Of a stretch of DNA of 64,000 nucleotides, positions 1 through 8,000 are shown piece after piece (within the stretch, counting starts at the first letter, position 1; every line of letters starts with the position of its first letter). The notes beneath the pieces are model-generated. The model was not told the DNA's origin. It saw nothing but the letters and a program-made list of their open reading frames with translations, and ran no database searches. The stretch spans positions 211,199-275,198 of the forward strand of contig NZ_VOBI01000007.1 of NCBI RefSeq assembly GCF_008369325.1. Reading direction: 5' to 3'. The DNA is from Pseudomonas sp. ANT_H12B. GTDB taxonomy: Bacteria > Pseudomonadota > Gammaproteobacteria > Pseudomonadales > Pseudomonadaceae. The translations under genes were made by a program, and so were the position numbers.

Positions 1-446
1 ACCTCGTGCCATTCGCTGGTGTCTTCACCCGGCGTCCAGAACTCATCGGTGACCCCGGTGCCGCCCACCACGGCCATGCTCTGATCGACCAGCAACAGCT
101 TGCGATGATCGCGGTAGAAGTTGCCGACCCAGCGTCGCCAGCTCAGACGATTGTAGAAACGCAGTTCCACACCCGCCGCTATCAAACGCTGACGCAGGGT
201 CAAGGTGAACGCGAGACTGCCGTAGTCATCGAACAGGCAGCGCACGCGCACACCGCGTTCGGCAGCCTGGACCAACGCCTGAACCATGGCCTCGGCGCAG
301 GCACCCGCCTCCACCAGGTACAGCTCCAGTTCGACCTGTTCTTCGGCGCGAGCAATCGCGACCAACATGCGCGGAAAGAACTGCGGCCCGTCGATCAGCA
401 GCTCGAAGTGGTTACCTTCGCGCCAAGGAAAGATTGCACCTGCCAT
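1..446 (-). CDS. Phospholipase D-type / cardiolipin synthase (ClsB-like), 3' end outside window
   Basis: Only the first 148 codons are in the window, read leftwards from ATG at 446. The protein starts MAGAIFPWREGNHFELL and shows one HKD catalytic motif, HRKLLLVD, with His114, Lys116 and Asp121 in the HxKx4D pattern. It is followed by a glycine-rich GGTG segment. The PLD superfamily needs two such motifs; the second would lie beyond the left edge. Members of this size and opening usually transfer phosphatidyl groups to make cardiolipin, at or in the inner membrane. The start lies one base after the TGA of the upstream yceI-like gene (TGACATG), so the two are probably co-transcribed. A general PLD-type hydrolase is the alternative. 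Confidence 0.8.
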   Translation of the reverse strand, partial: MAGAIFPWREGNHFELLIDGPQFFPRMLVAIARAEEQVELELYLVEAGACAEAMVQALVQAAERGVRVRCLFDDYGSLAFTLTLRQRLIAAGVELRFYNRLSWRRWVGNFYRDHRKLLLVDQSMAVVGGTGVTDEFWTPGEDTSEWHE

Positions 447-447
447 G

Positions 448-1038
448 TCAGCGCGCCGTGAAAATCAGTACCGCACCCACCGGTACCGACAGACTGATGG
501 CCGACAAACCGGCCACCTTGCGCAAGCTTTCCAGGCCGGGCGCCAGGTCGAAATCCGCAGCGTTGATCACCAATGGCTCGAGGGTCACCACCTGAAAGCG
601 TCGGTCATCAAGTCGGGTCGCCAGCAGTTCGGCGTTGTAGTCGTGTGTTTTGCCGTGGAGGTTGACGGTCAGCGGCAAGCGCAATTCCAGTTGCGCGCCG
701 GGGGCCAGGTCGTTGATCGGCCGCAGATCGATTTGTGTGGTGATCAGCGCTTCTGGGAAGGTCTGGATGTCAAACAGGTCTTTGCGCATGCGTTCATCGC
801 GCAACGGAATGCCACTGTTGACCGATTCCAGCTCGACTTCCACCTCGGCGAAGCCCTTGGGACTGACTTTGCCGTGCAGCACCAAAAAGCGCTGCACTTC
901 AGAAATGTTGGCATTTTTGGTGCTGATGAACGACAGCCGCGAGGACTCACCGTCGAGGTACCAGTTGGCCCGGGCCGACAGCGAGGCGCCGGCCAGCAGT
1001 AGAAAAGCAAGGGTTTTGCAGAGGGAGCGGTTGAACAT
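448..1038 (-). CDS. YceI-family periplasmic lipocalin-like protein
   Basis: 196 residues. The N-terminus MFNRSLCKTLAFLLLAGASL is a basic start plus hydrophobic core and ends in SARA-NW, a signal peptidase I type site, so the product is probably periplasmic. The mature part begins WYLDGESSRLSFISTKN, and later carries VNLHGKTHDYNAELLATRL, both typical of the YceI fold. YceI proteins are beta-barrels that bind polyisoprenoid-like lipids, and some respond to base stress; the ligand here is not known. The gene sits directly upstream of the PLD-type synthase with a 1-base gap, so a role close to envelope lipids is an inference from context. Confidence 0.85.
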   Translation of the reverse strand: MFNRSLCKTLAFLLLAGASLSARANWYLDGESSRLSFISTKNANISEVQRFLVLHGKVSPKGFAEVEVELESVNSGIPLRDERMRKDLFDIQTFPEALITTQIDLRPINDLAPGAQLELRLPLTVNLHGKTHDYNAELLATRLDDRRFQVVTLEPLVINAADFDLAPGLESLRKVAGLSAISLSVPVGAVLIFTAR

Positions 1039-1098
1039 AGAGACTCATGAGCAGATAAACCTGCACGAACCTTAACTGCCCGCGAGCAAGATGCAAAC

Positions 1099-1128
1099 CG
1101 TAGCAGCTGGCGAAGCCTGCGGCTACAG
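1099..1128. repeat. Intergenic inverted repeat (GTAGC...GCTAC type)
   Basis: An imperfect hairpin reading GTAGCAGCTGGCGAAGCCTG followed by CGGCTAC, in the 121-bp gap between the amidase 3' end and the yceI-like gene. Short hairpins of this type are common between Pseudomonas genes. Nothing else is visible in this gap. Confidence 0.5.
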
Positions 1129-1159
1129 GTCGTGCGCATATCGTCCATGCGGGATGATC

Positions 1160-2608
1160 TCAGGCGTTTTGCAGACAACCCGGCGATCGGTGCCGGACCC
1201 ATTGCGTCAGCTGCTCATGGGCATACGCCAGTTGCAGCACCGCCTGATCGGCCTGAGCCGGGCCGATGATTTGCAGGCCCATGGGCAAACCGGCCGGGCT
1301 GAATCCCACCGGCACATTCATGCTCGGCAAACCGGCCAGGGTCGGCCCGATCACCACCTCCATCCACCGGTGATACGTGTCCATGGTCCGCCCGCCGACG
1401 ACGCGCGGCCAAGGCGTTTGTGCATCAAAAGGGAATACTTGCGCGGTGGGCAACAGCAGAAAATCGTAACGTTCAAACAACTCGCTCAAGGCCCGATACC
1501 AGTCGCTGCGACTGACCGACGCCTGGTAGACATCCGCAGCGGTGAGCCGCAGCCCACCTTCGATTTCCCATTGCGCTTCGGGTTTGAGCAGGTCGCGTTT
1601 CTGTGGGTCGGCATACAATGCGCCAAGACTGCCCTGCACCAACCAGTGCCGATGCACCAGCCAGGTCTGCCACAAGCGATCCATGGAGAAATCCGGCTGA
1701 CAGGCTTCGACCTTGCAACCCAGCGCCGTGAAATCCTCCAGCGCCGATTCGCACAGGCTCAACACGCCGTCGTCCATCGGCAAATAGCTGTTGTAGTCCC
1801 CCAGCCAACCCAATCTCACCTCACTGAAATTTCGCACCAGCGTGTCGTTGAAAATCTGCGGGCTCTGCGTGAGGGACAATGGCGCCCGCGCGTCGTAACC
1901 GGCTTGTGTGCTCAGTAAACGAGCGACATCAGTGACGCTGCGGCCCATCGGCCCTTCGGTGGCGAGTTGCTGGACGAACACATCCGGTGCAGGGCCGTGG
2001 GGCACGCGGCCTTGTGACGGACGAAAACCGAAGACATTGTTGAACGCCGCCGGGTTGCGCAACGAGCCCATCATGTCGCTGCCGTCGGCCACCGGCAGCA
2101 TGCGCAACGCCAGCGCTACGGCCGCCCCGCCGCTGCTGCCACCGGCAACCAGCGTCGGGTCGTAGGCATTGGTGGTGGTGCCGAACACGCTGTTGTAAGT
2201 CTGCGAGCCGAGGCCGAACTCCGGGACGTTGGTCTTGCCGATGATGATCGCCCCACAGTCGCGAACCCGCGCCACGCTGATGGCGTCGTGCGGCGGAACC
2301 TGCTCGGCAAACAGCGGCGAGCCCATGGTCGTGCGCAAACCGGCGGTGGCCGCCAGGTCCTTGATCGCTTGCGGCATGCCGTGCATCCAGCCGCGGGACC
2401 GACCCTGGTCCAACTGCCGGTCGCAGGTGTCGGCTTCTGTCAGCAATTCCTCGGCCGGACGCAGGGACACCAACGCATTGACTTGCGGATTGAAGCGCTC
2501 GATCTGCGCCAGGTAGGCCTGCATTACTTCCCGGCAGGACACCTGTCGGGCATGAATCGCTCGGGACAACGCATCGGCGTTCATTTCAACAATCGGATTA
2601 ATGCTCAA
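1160..2608 (-). CDS. Amidase-signature family amidase
   Basis: 482 residues, full family length. The Ser-cisSer-Lys machinery is visible: Lys83 in MPQAIKDL, the GGSSGG loop with Ser158, and Ser182 in SDMMGSLRNPA as nucleophile. These enzymes hydrolyse carboxylic amides in the cytoplasm; the substrate cannot be read from sequence. The usual GGS before the nucleophile is MGS here, a small deviation. Start ATG at 2608 gives MSINPIVEMNADALSRAI, the usual N-terminal helix of the family. It is flanked by non-coding gaps of about 120 bp on both sides and looks like a single-gene unit. GatA is unlikely because no gatB or gatC is adjacent. Confidence 0.9.
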   Translation of the reverse strand: MSINPIVEMNADALSRAIHARQVSCREVMQAYLAQIERFNPQVNALVSLRPAEELLTEADTCDRQLDQGRSRGWMHGMPQAIKDLAATAGLRTTMGSPLFAEQVPPHDAISVARVRDCGAIIIGKTNVPEFGLGSQTYNSVFGTTTNAYDPTLVAGGSSGGAAVALALRMLPVADGSDMMGSLRNPAAFNNVFGFRPSQGRVPHGPAPDVFVQQLATEGPMGRSVTDVARLLSTQAGYDARAPLSLTQSPQIFNDTLVRNFSEVRLGWLGDYNSYLPMDDGVLSLCESALEDFTALGCKVEACQPDFSMDRLWQTWLVHRHWLVQGSLGALYADPQKRDLLKPEAQWEIEGGLRLTAADVYQASVSRSDWYRALSELFERYDFLLLPTAQVFPFDAQTPWPRVVGGRTMDTYHRWMEVVIGPTLAGLPSMNVPVGFSPAGLPMGLQIIGPAQADQAVLQLAYAHEQLTQWVRHRSPGCLQNA

Positions 2609-2729
2609 GGTTTTACCTCAAGGTTAAGTGCAGCGGATTTCTGTGTTTCGTGTATGCAGTAAGTGCCCAACAGCGCCAACACGCAAACGAACAGCACTCA
2701 GCGCCAGCTGTTACAAAGGTCAATGGCGC

Positions 2730-3059
2730 TCAGAGATTCAGTCGACAGCCCTGGCGTTCGCCGACCCACGCAGCGCTGTTGCTGCGGCCCATGCCGCTGA
2801 CCGTCACACGCTTGCTGGCAGGGTCGTCAATAAAACCGCTGGTGGGCAGCCACTGCTTCACATAGCCGTGGCAGTACTCGGCGTCGTTATTCATTACGTA
2901 TCGGCACGAGCAATATTCCTTGGCGGTGTAGGCACTGATGATGTCGGGAAATGCCCACAGCGCCACCCGCTCCTGCCAGATCCAGCCGAGCAAGGCGATC
3001 AGCAGGATCAACCCCAGTGTGCTGAACGGTCGGCGACGAACAAAACTGCGACGATTCAT
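2730..3059 (-). CDS. Small membrane-anchored protein downstream of serine hydrolase
   Basis: 109 residues. A basic start (MNRRSFVRRRPF) precedes one hydrophobic segment, LGLILLIALLGWIWQ, so it is probably anchored in the inner membrane with the rest outside. The outer part has several cysteines (YCSCRYVMNNDAEYC, and a late QGC), which suggests disulphides. Its ATG overlaps the TGA of the upstream serine hydrolase by four bases (ATGA), which indicates translational coupling. I do not recognise the family. A partner or substrate-binding role for the hydrolase is inferred from the overlap only. Confidence 0.75.
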   Translation of the reverse strand: MNRRSFVRRRPFSTLGLILLIALLGWIWQERVALWAFPDIISAYTAKEYCSCRYVMNNDAEYCHGYVKQWLPTSGFIDDPASKRVTVSGMGRSNSAAWVGERQGCRLNL

Positions 3060-4150
3060 GGCTGTACCTTCACGGCAAATGCCTTGAGCGCGAGGTTGAG
3101 CAATGCGTTGTGCCGGTAGCTGTCGTCGCGGTCATCGCCGTAGCGGACGATCACCAGTTTTTCGCTGGGAATCACATACATTGCCTGACCCCAATGGCCC
3201 AGTGCCGCGAAGGTGTCGGCGGGCGCATCGGGCCAGGGTTGTCCTGCGCCATCCACCGCTCGGTTGAGCCACCAATGAGCGCCGGGCACGGCGTCGTCCT
3301 GATTGGCTTGATAGCGGGCGAAAGGTTCGCGGTTGAACGCGACCCAATCCTTGGGCAGCAATTGGCGCTCGCCCCAGCGACCGTCGCGGGCCATCAACAG
3401 GCCGACTCGGGCAAGGTCCCGGGCGGAGAGGTAGGCGTAGGACGAGGCGACAAATGTGCCCGTGGCATCGGTTTCCCAGACAGCGTGTCGAATCCCTAAC
3501 GGCTCGAACAGCGCAGTCCAGGGATAGTCCGGATATCGGGTCGGGCCGACGATGGTTTTCAGTGCCGCGGACAGCAGATTGGTGTCGCCGCTGGAGTAAC
3601 GCAATGCCTGACCCGGTGCGGCGTATGCGTCGTGGCCAGCGGTGAACGCGGCCATGTCGTGATGACCACGGGTGTAGAGCATCGCCACCACCGACGACTT
3701 CAACGGTGCGTATTCATAGTCTTCCTGCCAGTCCAGGCCTGAGGCCCAGTGCAGCAGATCGGCCATGGTCATGGCAGGGTGCTTTTTCAGCGCTGGATAG
3801 AATTTCAGCACCGGGTCCTGAAGTGTGAACAGGCCTTCGCCATAGGCCACGCCGAGGACCGTGGCCATCAGGCTTTTGCTGATGGACCAGGTCAGGTGAG
3901 GGGTGTCGGCGGTGGTCGGACCGGCATAGCGTTCGTAGATCAGTTGACCGTCGCGGATCACCAGCAAGGCGTCGGTGCGAATGCCTTGGCGGGTGCTGTC
4001 GTTGCGGGGAGGGAAGGCGTAGTTCTCCAGGGCTTGAAGCGCCGGCCCGGTGACTGTCGGGCCGGTAGACCACTGCTCGGCAGGCCAGTTTTCGGCGTGG
4101 GCCGTGAGGCTGAGCAACAGCATGAAAAACAGGGACAAGCCTTTGAACAT
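3056..4150 (-). CDS. Beta-lactamase-fold serine hydrolase (class C-like), exported
   Basis: 364 residues with a signal peptide (MFKGLSLFFMLLLSLTAHAE). The class C/PBP fold motifs are present: SxxK as Ser89 to Lys92 in SISKSLM, a tyrosine motif YSSGDTN, and near the C-terminus GHWGQAMYVIP in place of the KTG box. Family members include esterases, peptidases and beta-lactamases; the lack of a clear KTG makes an esterase or D-aminopeptidase-like role more likely than resistance. It is the first gene of a two-gene operon with the small membrane protein that overlaps its stop. Confidence 0.85.
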   Translation of the reverse strand: MFKGLSLFFMLLLSLTAHAENWPAEQWSTGPTVTGPALQALENYAFPPRNDSTRQGIRTDALLVIRDGQLIYERYAGPTTADTPHLTWSISKSLMATVLGVAYGEGLFTLQDPVLKFYPALKKHPAMTMADLLHWASGLDWQEDYEYAPLKSSVVAMLYTRGHHDMAAFTAGHDAYAAPGQALRYSSGDTNLLSAALKTIVGPTRYPDYPWTALFEPLGIRHAVWETDATGTFVASSYAYLSARDLARVGLLMARDGRWGERQLLPKDWVAFNREPFARYQANQDDAVPGAHWWLNRAVDGAGQPWPDAPADTFAALGHWGQAMYVIPSEKLVIVRYGDDRDDSYRHNALLNLALKAFAVKVQP

Positions 4151-4233
4151 GGTGGGTGCTCGGAAGGATGGACCTGCTGAGCCTAGTCGCGGTTGATGAC
4201 AGTTCCGGGATTTGTGTCATCAAATGCGGCCGC

Positions 4234-4301
4234 CTTCGCGAGCAGGCTCGCTCCCACAGGGGAATGCATTTCAAAATGTGGGAGCGAGCCTGCTCGCGAA
4301 G
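4234..4301. repeat. REPIN: two REP sequences in inverted orientation
   Basis: Two perfect 25-bp inverted arms (4234-4258 and 4277-4301) separated by 18 bp. Each arm carries the Pseudomonas REP core TGTGGGAGCGAGCCTGCTCG. It lies between two genes transcribed leftwards, the serine hydrolase and the acyl-CoA-dehydrogenase-like gene. Such elements are moved by RAYT transposases; none is in this window. Confidence 0.9.
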
Positions 4302-4308
4302 AGGCCAG

Positions 4309-5196
4309 TCAGCCCACTGAAGATCCAGCGAGTGCCTTGGCCAACCGCTTACCCCTGGCCCCCGCCGCCAAATCCATCACGCCCTGATCGCGCTGCCACA
4401 TCGCCGCCCAATGCTGCGGGCCATCGGCCAGTGCCTGATTGAGGTCAGCCTTGAGCCCGTCGAACTGCGCGAACAATCCTCCCAGCAACACATGCCCGAC
4501 CGGATTATTCGGCGCTTGCCGACTGGCTTCCGCGCACCCGGCCAGTAGCGCCAGCAAGCGCAGTTGCAAGGTTTGTGGCCAGTCGCTGTCCTGGCCGACG
4601 CCGTACAGCCAGGCGGTCATGGCGCTCAGTACATAGATGTCTTCGAGGGTGCGGAACGGTTTGATGTACGCATCCCAGCCATCCCCCGCCAGCAATTCGC
4701 ACTGCGCGTTATCGAGAAATAGCCGGCCGTGGCTGATGTCTGGCATCAACGGGATCGCCGGCAGTTGTTCCACCCGCACGCCCGGTTCATCGGGATAGAC
4801 CACCGCCAGACTCAAACGCGGTCTTTCGCCGGGCTCTTCACTGCGAGCGGCAATCAGCAACCAGTCAGCAGCATCACCGGCAGTGACGAAATCCTTGCGC
4901 CCGCTCAGGCGCAAATCGCGCAGACGCGTCTGCATGTCCGCCACCCGCAGGCTGCGTTGTTCGGTTGCGCATAGCGCGCCAAGGCTCAGCGGCGCGCTCG
5001 GCCAAAGCATGCGCAACGCTGCTTGATAGCCCACCAGAAACGCCAGCCCCGGCGTTGACATCAAACGGCCACCAACCACCGCCAGCTCGAACGGCGTGAC
5101 CGTGCCCAACAGGTGCAACAACGTCGCGAACCCCTCTGCCAGGTCCGGGTTGACGGGCAGGCGATCGCGGCGATTCAACAGGGTTTGCCAGGGCAT
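4309..5196 (-). CDS. Acyl-CoA dehydrogenase-like protein, short form
   Basis: 295 residues from the ATG at 5196, chosen because GAGGAG lies seven bases before it; an in-frame ATG at 5220 has no better ribosome site. The middle (LCATEQRSLRVADMQTRLRD, then LSGRKDFVTAGDAADWLLIA) resembles the beta-domain of acyl-CoA dehydrogenases, and the C-terminal part is helical. At under 300 residues it is shorter than the usual 380 and lacks much of the N-terminal helical domain, so catalytic activity is uncertain. It is transcribed away from olsB and shares that upstream region. Confidence 0.65.
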   Translation of the reverse strand: MPWQTLLNRRDRLPVNPDLAEGFATLLHLLGTVTPFELAVVGGRLMSTPGLAFLVGYQAALRMLWPSAPLSLGALCATEQRSLRVADMQTRLRDLRLSGRKDFVTAGDAADWLLIAARSEEPGERPRLSLAVVYPDEPGVRVEQLPAIPLMPDISHGRLFLDNAQCELLAGDGWDAYIKPFRTLEDIYVLSAMTAWLYGVGQDSDWPQTLQLRLLALLAGCAEASRQAPNNPVGHVLLGGLFAQFDGLKADLNQALADGPQHWAAMWQRDQGVMDLAAGARGKRLAKALAGSSVG

Positions 5197-5213
5197 AAGG
5201 GGCTCCTCGTGGG

Positions 5214-5242
5214 CTGTCATCTAAGCATCACCAAAGCTTCAT
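5214..5242 (+). promoter_or_regulatory. Candidate Pho box upstream of olsBA
   Basis: Three 11-bp steps read CTGTCATCTAA, GCATCACCAAA and GCTTCATGGCG. The first heptamer is a perfect CTGTCAT, the PhoB half-site, and the next two keep TCAY at the same 11-bp phase. The site is about 110-135 bp before the olsB start. Ornithine lipids replace phospholipids when phosphate is short in many Gram-negatives, so PhoB control of olsBA would make sense. Inferred from pattern only. Confidence 0.5.
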
Positions 5243-5350
5243 GGCGATGACACCGGGGCTACATAGCCTGACTTTGCACAACACGGCTGCATAAAGAAAG
5301 TCGATCGGCTGCAACCCTAGACGGGTGAACGGCCCGTACGGAGATTCGCA

Positions 5351-6106
5351 ATGACTCAGATCGCCCGCATCAGCGACACCGGCAATGAACGCCGCCTGCA
5401 AGCCGAACGCCTGGTGGGCGCCGAGGCCTTGCAGGAAGCCCAGGCCCTGCGCTTCAACGTGTTCAGCGGCGAATTCAACGCCAAACTCAAGGGTGCTGAA
5501 CGGGGTCTGGACATGGATGATTATGATGTTCACTGCGCCCACATCGGCGTGCGTGACTTGAATACCGGGCGCCTGGTGGCGACCACTCGCTTGCTCGACC
5601 ACACGGCTGCCAGCAGCCTGGGCAAGTTCTACAGCGAAGAAGAATTCAGCCTGCACGGCCTGGTTCATTTGAAGGGCCCGATCCTCGAAATCGGCCGCAC
5701 CTGCGTCGACCCGGCCTACCGCAACGGCGGCACCATCGCCGTACTTTGGGGTGAGCTGGCCGAAGTGCTGAACCAGGGCGGCTACAGCTATTTGATGGGT
5801 TGCGCGAGCATCCCGATGCAGGACGGCGGCATCCAGGCCCACGCGATCATGCAGCGCCTGCGCGAACGCTACCTGTGCACCGAACACCTGCGGGCCGAAC
5901 CGAAAAAACCGTTGCCCACATTGGACATCCCGTCCAACGTCATCGCCGAAATGCCACCGCTGCTCAAGGCCTACATGCGCCTGGGCGCGAAGATCTGCGG
6001 CGAGCCGTGCTGGGACGAAGACTTCCAGGTGGCCGACGTGTTCATCCTGCTCAAGCGCGACGAACTCTGCCCGCGTTATGCCAAGCACTTCAAGGCGGCA
6101 GTGTGA
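5351..6106 (+). CDS. olsB: L-ornithine N-alpha-acyltransferase OlsB
   Basis: 251 residues of the GNAT-like OlsB family. It transfers a 3-hydroxyacyl group from acyl carrier protein to the alpha-amino group of ornithine, giving lyso-ornithine lipid, the first step of ornithine-lipid synthesis at the inner membrane. Supporting segments are [14 protein letters not shown] near residue 27, LVATTRLL, the [14 protein letters not shown] acyl-donor loop, and [16 protein letters not shown] at 5351 follows ACGGAG. The stop overlaps the olsA start (TGATG), so the two genes form a coupled operon. The Pho-box-like repeat upstream suggests induction by phosphate limitation. Confidence 0.93.
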   Translation: MTQIARISDTGNERRLQAERLVGAEALQEAQALRFNVFSGEFNAKLKGAERGLDMDDYDVHCAHIGVRDLNTGRLVATTRLLDHTAASSLGKFYSEEEFSLHGLVHLKGPILEIGRTCVDPAYRNGGTIAVLWGELAEVLNQGGYSYLMGCASIPMQDGGIQAHAIMQRLRERYLCTEHLRAEPKKPLPTLDIPSNVIAEMPPLLKAYMRLGAKICGEPCWDEDFQVADVFILLKRDELCPRYAKHFKAAV

Positions 6107-6897
6107 TGAGTCGCTTGCGGGTGTACGCGCGGGTTGCGCGAGTGCTTTTCGTCGTTGCTCTGGGCTTGACCATGGCCGGTGTGTTTGGGCTGTTCGAGCG
6201 TTTGGGGATTGCTCATTCGATGGTCCGTCGCCAGCGCTGGTCCAGGTTTTTCATGGCGCGGCTGAGCAATGCCCTGCCCTTTCAGGTGACCGTGCACGGC
6301 GAGTTGCCGAAATCGCCGATGCTCTGGGTCAGCAATCACGTGTCCTGGACCGACATTCCGCTGCTGGGCATGCTCACGCCACTGTCATTCCTGTCCAAGG
6401 CCGAAGTGCGCACCTGGCCGGTGGCCGGCTGGTTGGCGGCCAAGGCCGGCAGCCTGTTCATCCGTCGTGGTTCGGGCGACAGCCAGTTGATCCGCAAACA
6501 GATGACCCGCCATTTGCAGCAAGAACATCCGCTGCTGATGTTCCCGGAAGGCACCACCACCGATGGCCGTTCGTTGCGCACCTTTCATGGACGCTTGCTG
6601 TCCGCGGCGATCGACTCCGAAGTGGCGCTGCAGCCGGTGGCGATTCGTTATCTGCGTGACGGTGAACTCGATTCGCTGGCACCGTTCATTGGCGATGACG
6701 ATTTGCTCTCGCACCTGATGCGCTTGTTTGCCAATGAGCGGGGTGAGGTGCAGATTCATCTGCTCAAGCCGATCGCTTGTGAAGGTCGCGAGCGTGCGGC
6801 GCTGGCCTTTGAGGCGCAGCAGGCGGTGCAGAAGGCGTTGTTTGGGGCGATTCCGCAAACACAGCAAGTCCCGATGCGTCCCGCGATTGCAGCTTAA
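6106..6897 (+). CDS. olsA: Lyso-ornithine lipid O-acyltransferase OlsA
   Basis: 263 residues from the ATG at 6106, which overlaps the olsB stop by one base; longer in-frame starts would lie inside olsB. A PlsC-type acyltransferase, with the catalytic HX4D motif in NHVSWTDIP and the substrate-binding FPEGTTTDG. One hydrophobic segment near the N-terminus (VLFVVALGLTMAGVFGLF) anchors it in the inner membrane. It adds the second acyl chain to lyso-ornithine lipid. Position directly after olsB sets it apart from the phosphatidic-acid enzyme PlsC, which it otherwise resembles. Confidence 0.92.
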   Translation: MSRLRVYARVARVLFVVALGLTMAGVFGLFERLGIAHSMVRRQRWSRFFMARLSNALPFQVTVHGELPKSPMLWVSNHVSWTDIPLLGMLTPLSFLSKAEVRTWPVAGWLAAKAGSLFIRRGSGDSQLIRKQMTRHLQQEHPLLMFPEGTTTDGRSLRTFHGRLLSAAIDSEVALQPVAIRYLRDGELDSLAPFIGDDDLLSHLMRLFANERGEVQIHLLKPIACEGRERAALAFEAQQAVQKALFGAIPQTQQVPMRPAIAA

Positions 6898-6907
6898 ATA
6901 CAGATCC

Positions 6908-6937
6908 CTGTGGGAGCGGTCTTGCCCGCTCCCACAG
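6908..6937. repeat. Single REP hairpin between olsA and acpH
   Basis: CTGTGGGAGCGG and CCGCTCCCACAG form perfect 12-bp arms around six bases. The element lies between the convergent ends of olsA and acpH, where it may also stop transcription from both sides. Confidence 0.85.
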
Positions 6938-6941
6938 TGGT

Positions 6942-7520
6942 TTATGTCGCTGGATAGTTTTGGGCAAAATCCTGAAGTTGCGGATAGAACAACCTGAAGT
7001 CTTCGCTCAACGGCTCGTACAACACCCGCAACTCCTGCATTGCTGCGGCCAGCTCTTCCGGTCGCGTCAATCGCCGTGAAATACCCCGCAGCACCTGCTC
7101 CAGCACCGCGAACTCCTGATAAGAACCCAACCAGTCATTCGCTACCATGTGCGGCGCAATCATCGCCAGCCGTTCCGGCAATTGCGGCTCCGTAGACAGC
7201 ACCCGGTATACATCCGAGGTGAACTGCGCAAGCGGCTGATCCGAATAAAGCGACCAGTCCCGCGCCAGGCAATGGTCGAAAAACACATCGAGCACGATCC
7301 CGGCGTAACGCCGACGCGTCAGGGAAAACCGTGACAACGAGGTATCCACCAACGGATGGCGATCGGTAAAAACGTCGATGCTGCGGTGCAGCTGGATGGC
7401 CGCTTCGATCTCCGGATCGAACTGCCCTTGCAGCCGCCCTTTGACGAAATCGCCATACAGGCTGCCGAGCAATTGACCGGGGCGCTGGCCACCGAGGTGC
7501 AGATGTGCGAGATAGTTCAT
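6942..7520 (-). CDS. acpH: Acyl carrier protein phosphodiesterase AcpH
   Basis: 192 residues from the ATG at 7520 (MNYLAHLHLGG), the conserved start of this family; the in-frame ATG at 7547 adds nine unconserved residues. AcpH removes the 4'-phosphopantetheine arm of acyl carrier protein, and the fold is a divergent HD-type phosphohydrolase. Visible conserved segments are GSLYGDFVKG, the HRSIDVFTDRHP metal-site segment and DVFFDHCLARDW. It is convergent with olsA and separated from it by a REP hairpin. The upstream region is shared with the divergent ArsR-type gene. Confidence 0.9.
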   Translation of the reverse strand: MNYLAHLHLGGQRPGQLLGSLYGDFVKGRLQGQFDPEIEAAIQLHRSIDVFTDRHPLVDTSLSRFSLTRRRYAGIVLDVFFDHCLARDWSLYSDQPLAQFTSDVYRVLSTEPQLPERLAMIAPHMVANDWLGSYQEFAVLEQVLRGISRRLTRPEELAAAMQELRVLYEPLSEDFRLFYPQLQDFAQNYPAT

Positions 7521-7547
7521 GCCGCGCAGCTTAGCACTGCGGCACAC

Positions 7548-7648
7548 ATATCGTTATAACCCGATATACCAATTTGTCCGGTCTTCAGACCAAAATCATA
7601 TTGGTATATCGCGAAGTACCGATTTAAAGTTCGCCTCATCGCGATATA
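7548..7648 (+). promoter_or_regulatory. Operator region with long inverted repeat before the ArsR-type gene
   Basis: Perfect 12-bp arms CGATATACCAAT (7562-7573) and ATTGGTATATCG (7600-7611) surround an inner inverted repeat GGTCT-TC-AGACC (7580-7591) that is almost co-centred. Further CGATAT half-sites lie at 7548-7553 and 7642-7648. The region separates the divergent acpH and ArsR-type genes. It is a strong candidate for autoregulatory binding by the ArsR-type protein. Confidence 0.65.
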
Positions 7649-7676
7649 GCGTTTTACTCATCACGAGTCCAAACCC

Positions 7677-7997
7677 ATGACCATCGACCTCGACGAAATA
7701 ATAAAAGCCCTGGCACACCCAGTACGCCGAGACATCCTCATCTGGCTGAAAGACCCCAAGGTCCAGTTCCCGGAACAGATCCACAACCACGAGTACGGCA
7801 TTTGCGCCGGGCAGATCGATCAACGCTGCGGTCTGTCGCAGTCGACCGTATCCGCGCATTTGGCGACCTTGCAACGTGCAGGTCTGATCAGCAGCCAGAA
7901 AGCCGGTCAATGGCACTTCTTCAAACGCAACGAAGACGTGATTCAAGCGGCCCTCGACGCCATCGTCAAAGAGCTCAGCGCTCCGACCAGGAATTAA
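7677..7997 (+). CDS. ArsR/SmtB-family winged-helix regulator
   Basis: 106 residues. It opens with LDEIIKALAHPVRRDILIWL, the standard first helices of the ArsR fold, and has a recognition helix in LSQSTVSAHLATLQRAGLI followed by the wing (SSQKAGQWHFFKRN). No classic metal-binding ELCVCDL motif is present; Cys in GICAGQID could respond to electrophiles or oxidants, which would suit the downstream ene-reductase, but this is inference. It is first in an operon with the MFS pump (ATG three bases after its stop) and the Old Yellow Enzyme. The inverted repeat just upstream is the likely operator. Confidence 0.88.
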   Translation: MTIDLDEIIKALAHPVRRDILIWLKDPKVQFPEQIHNHEYGICAGQIDQRCGLSQSTVSAHLATLQRAGLISSQKAGQWHFFKRNEDVIQAALDAIVKELSAPTRN

Positions 7998-8000
7998 ACA

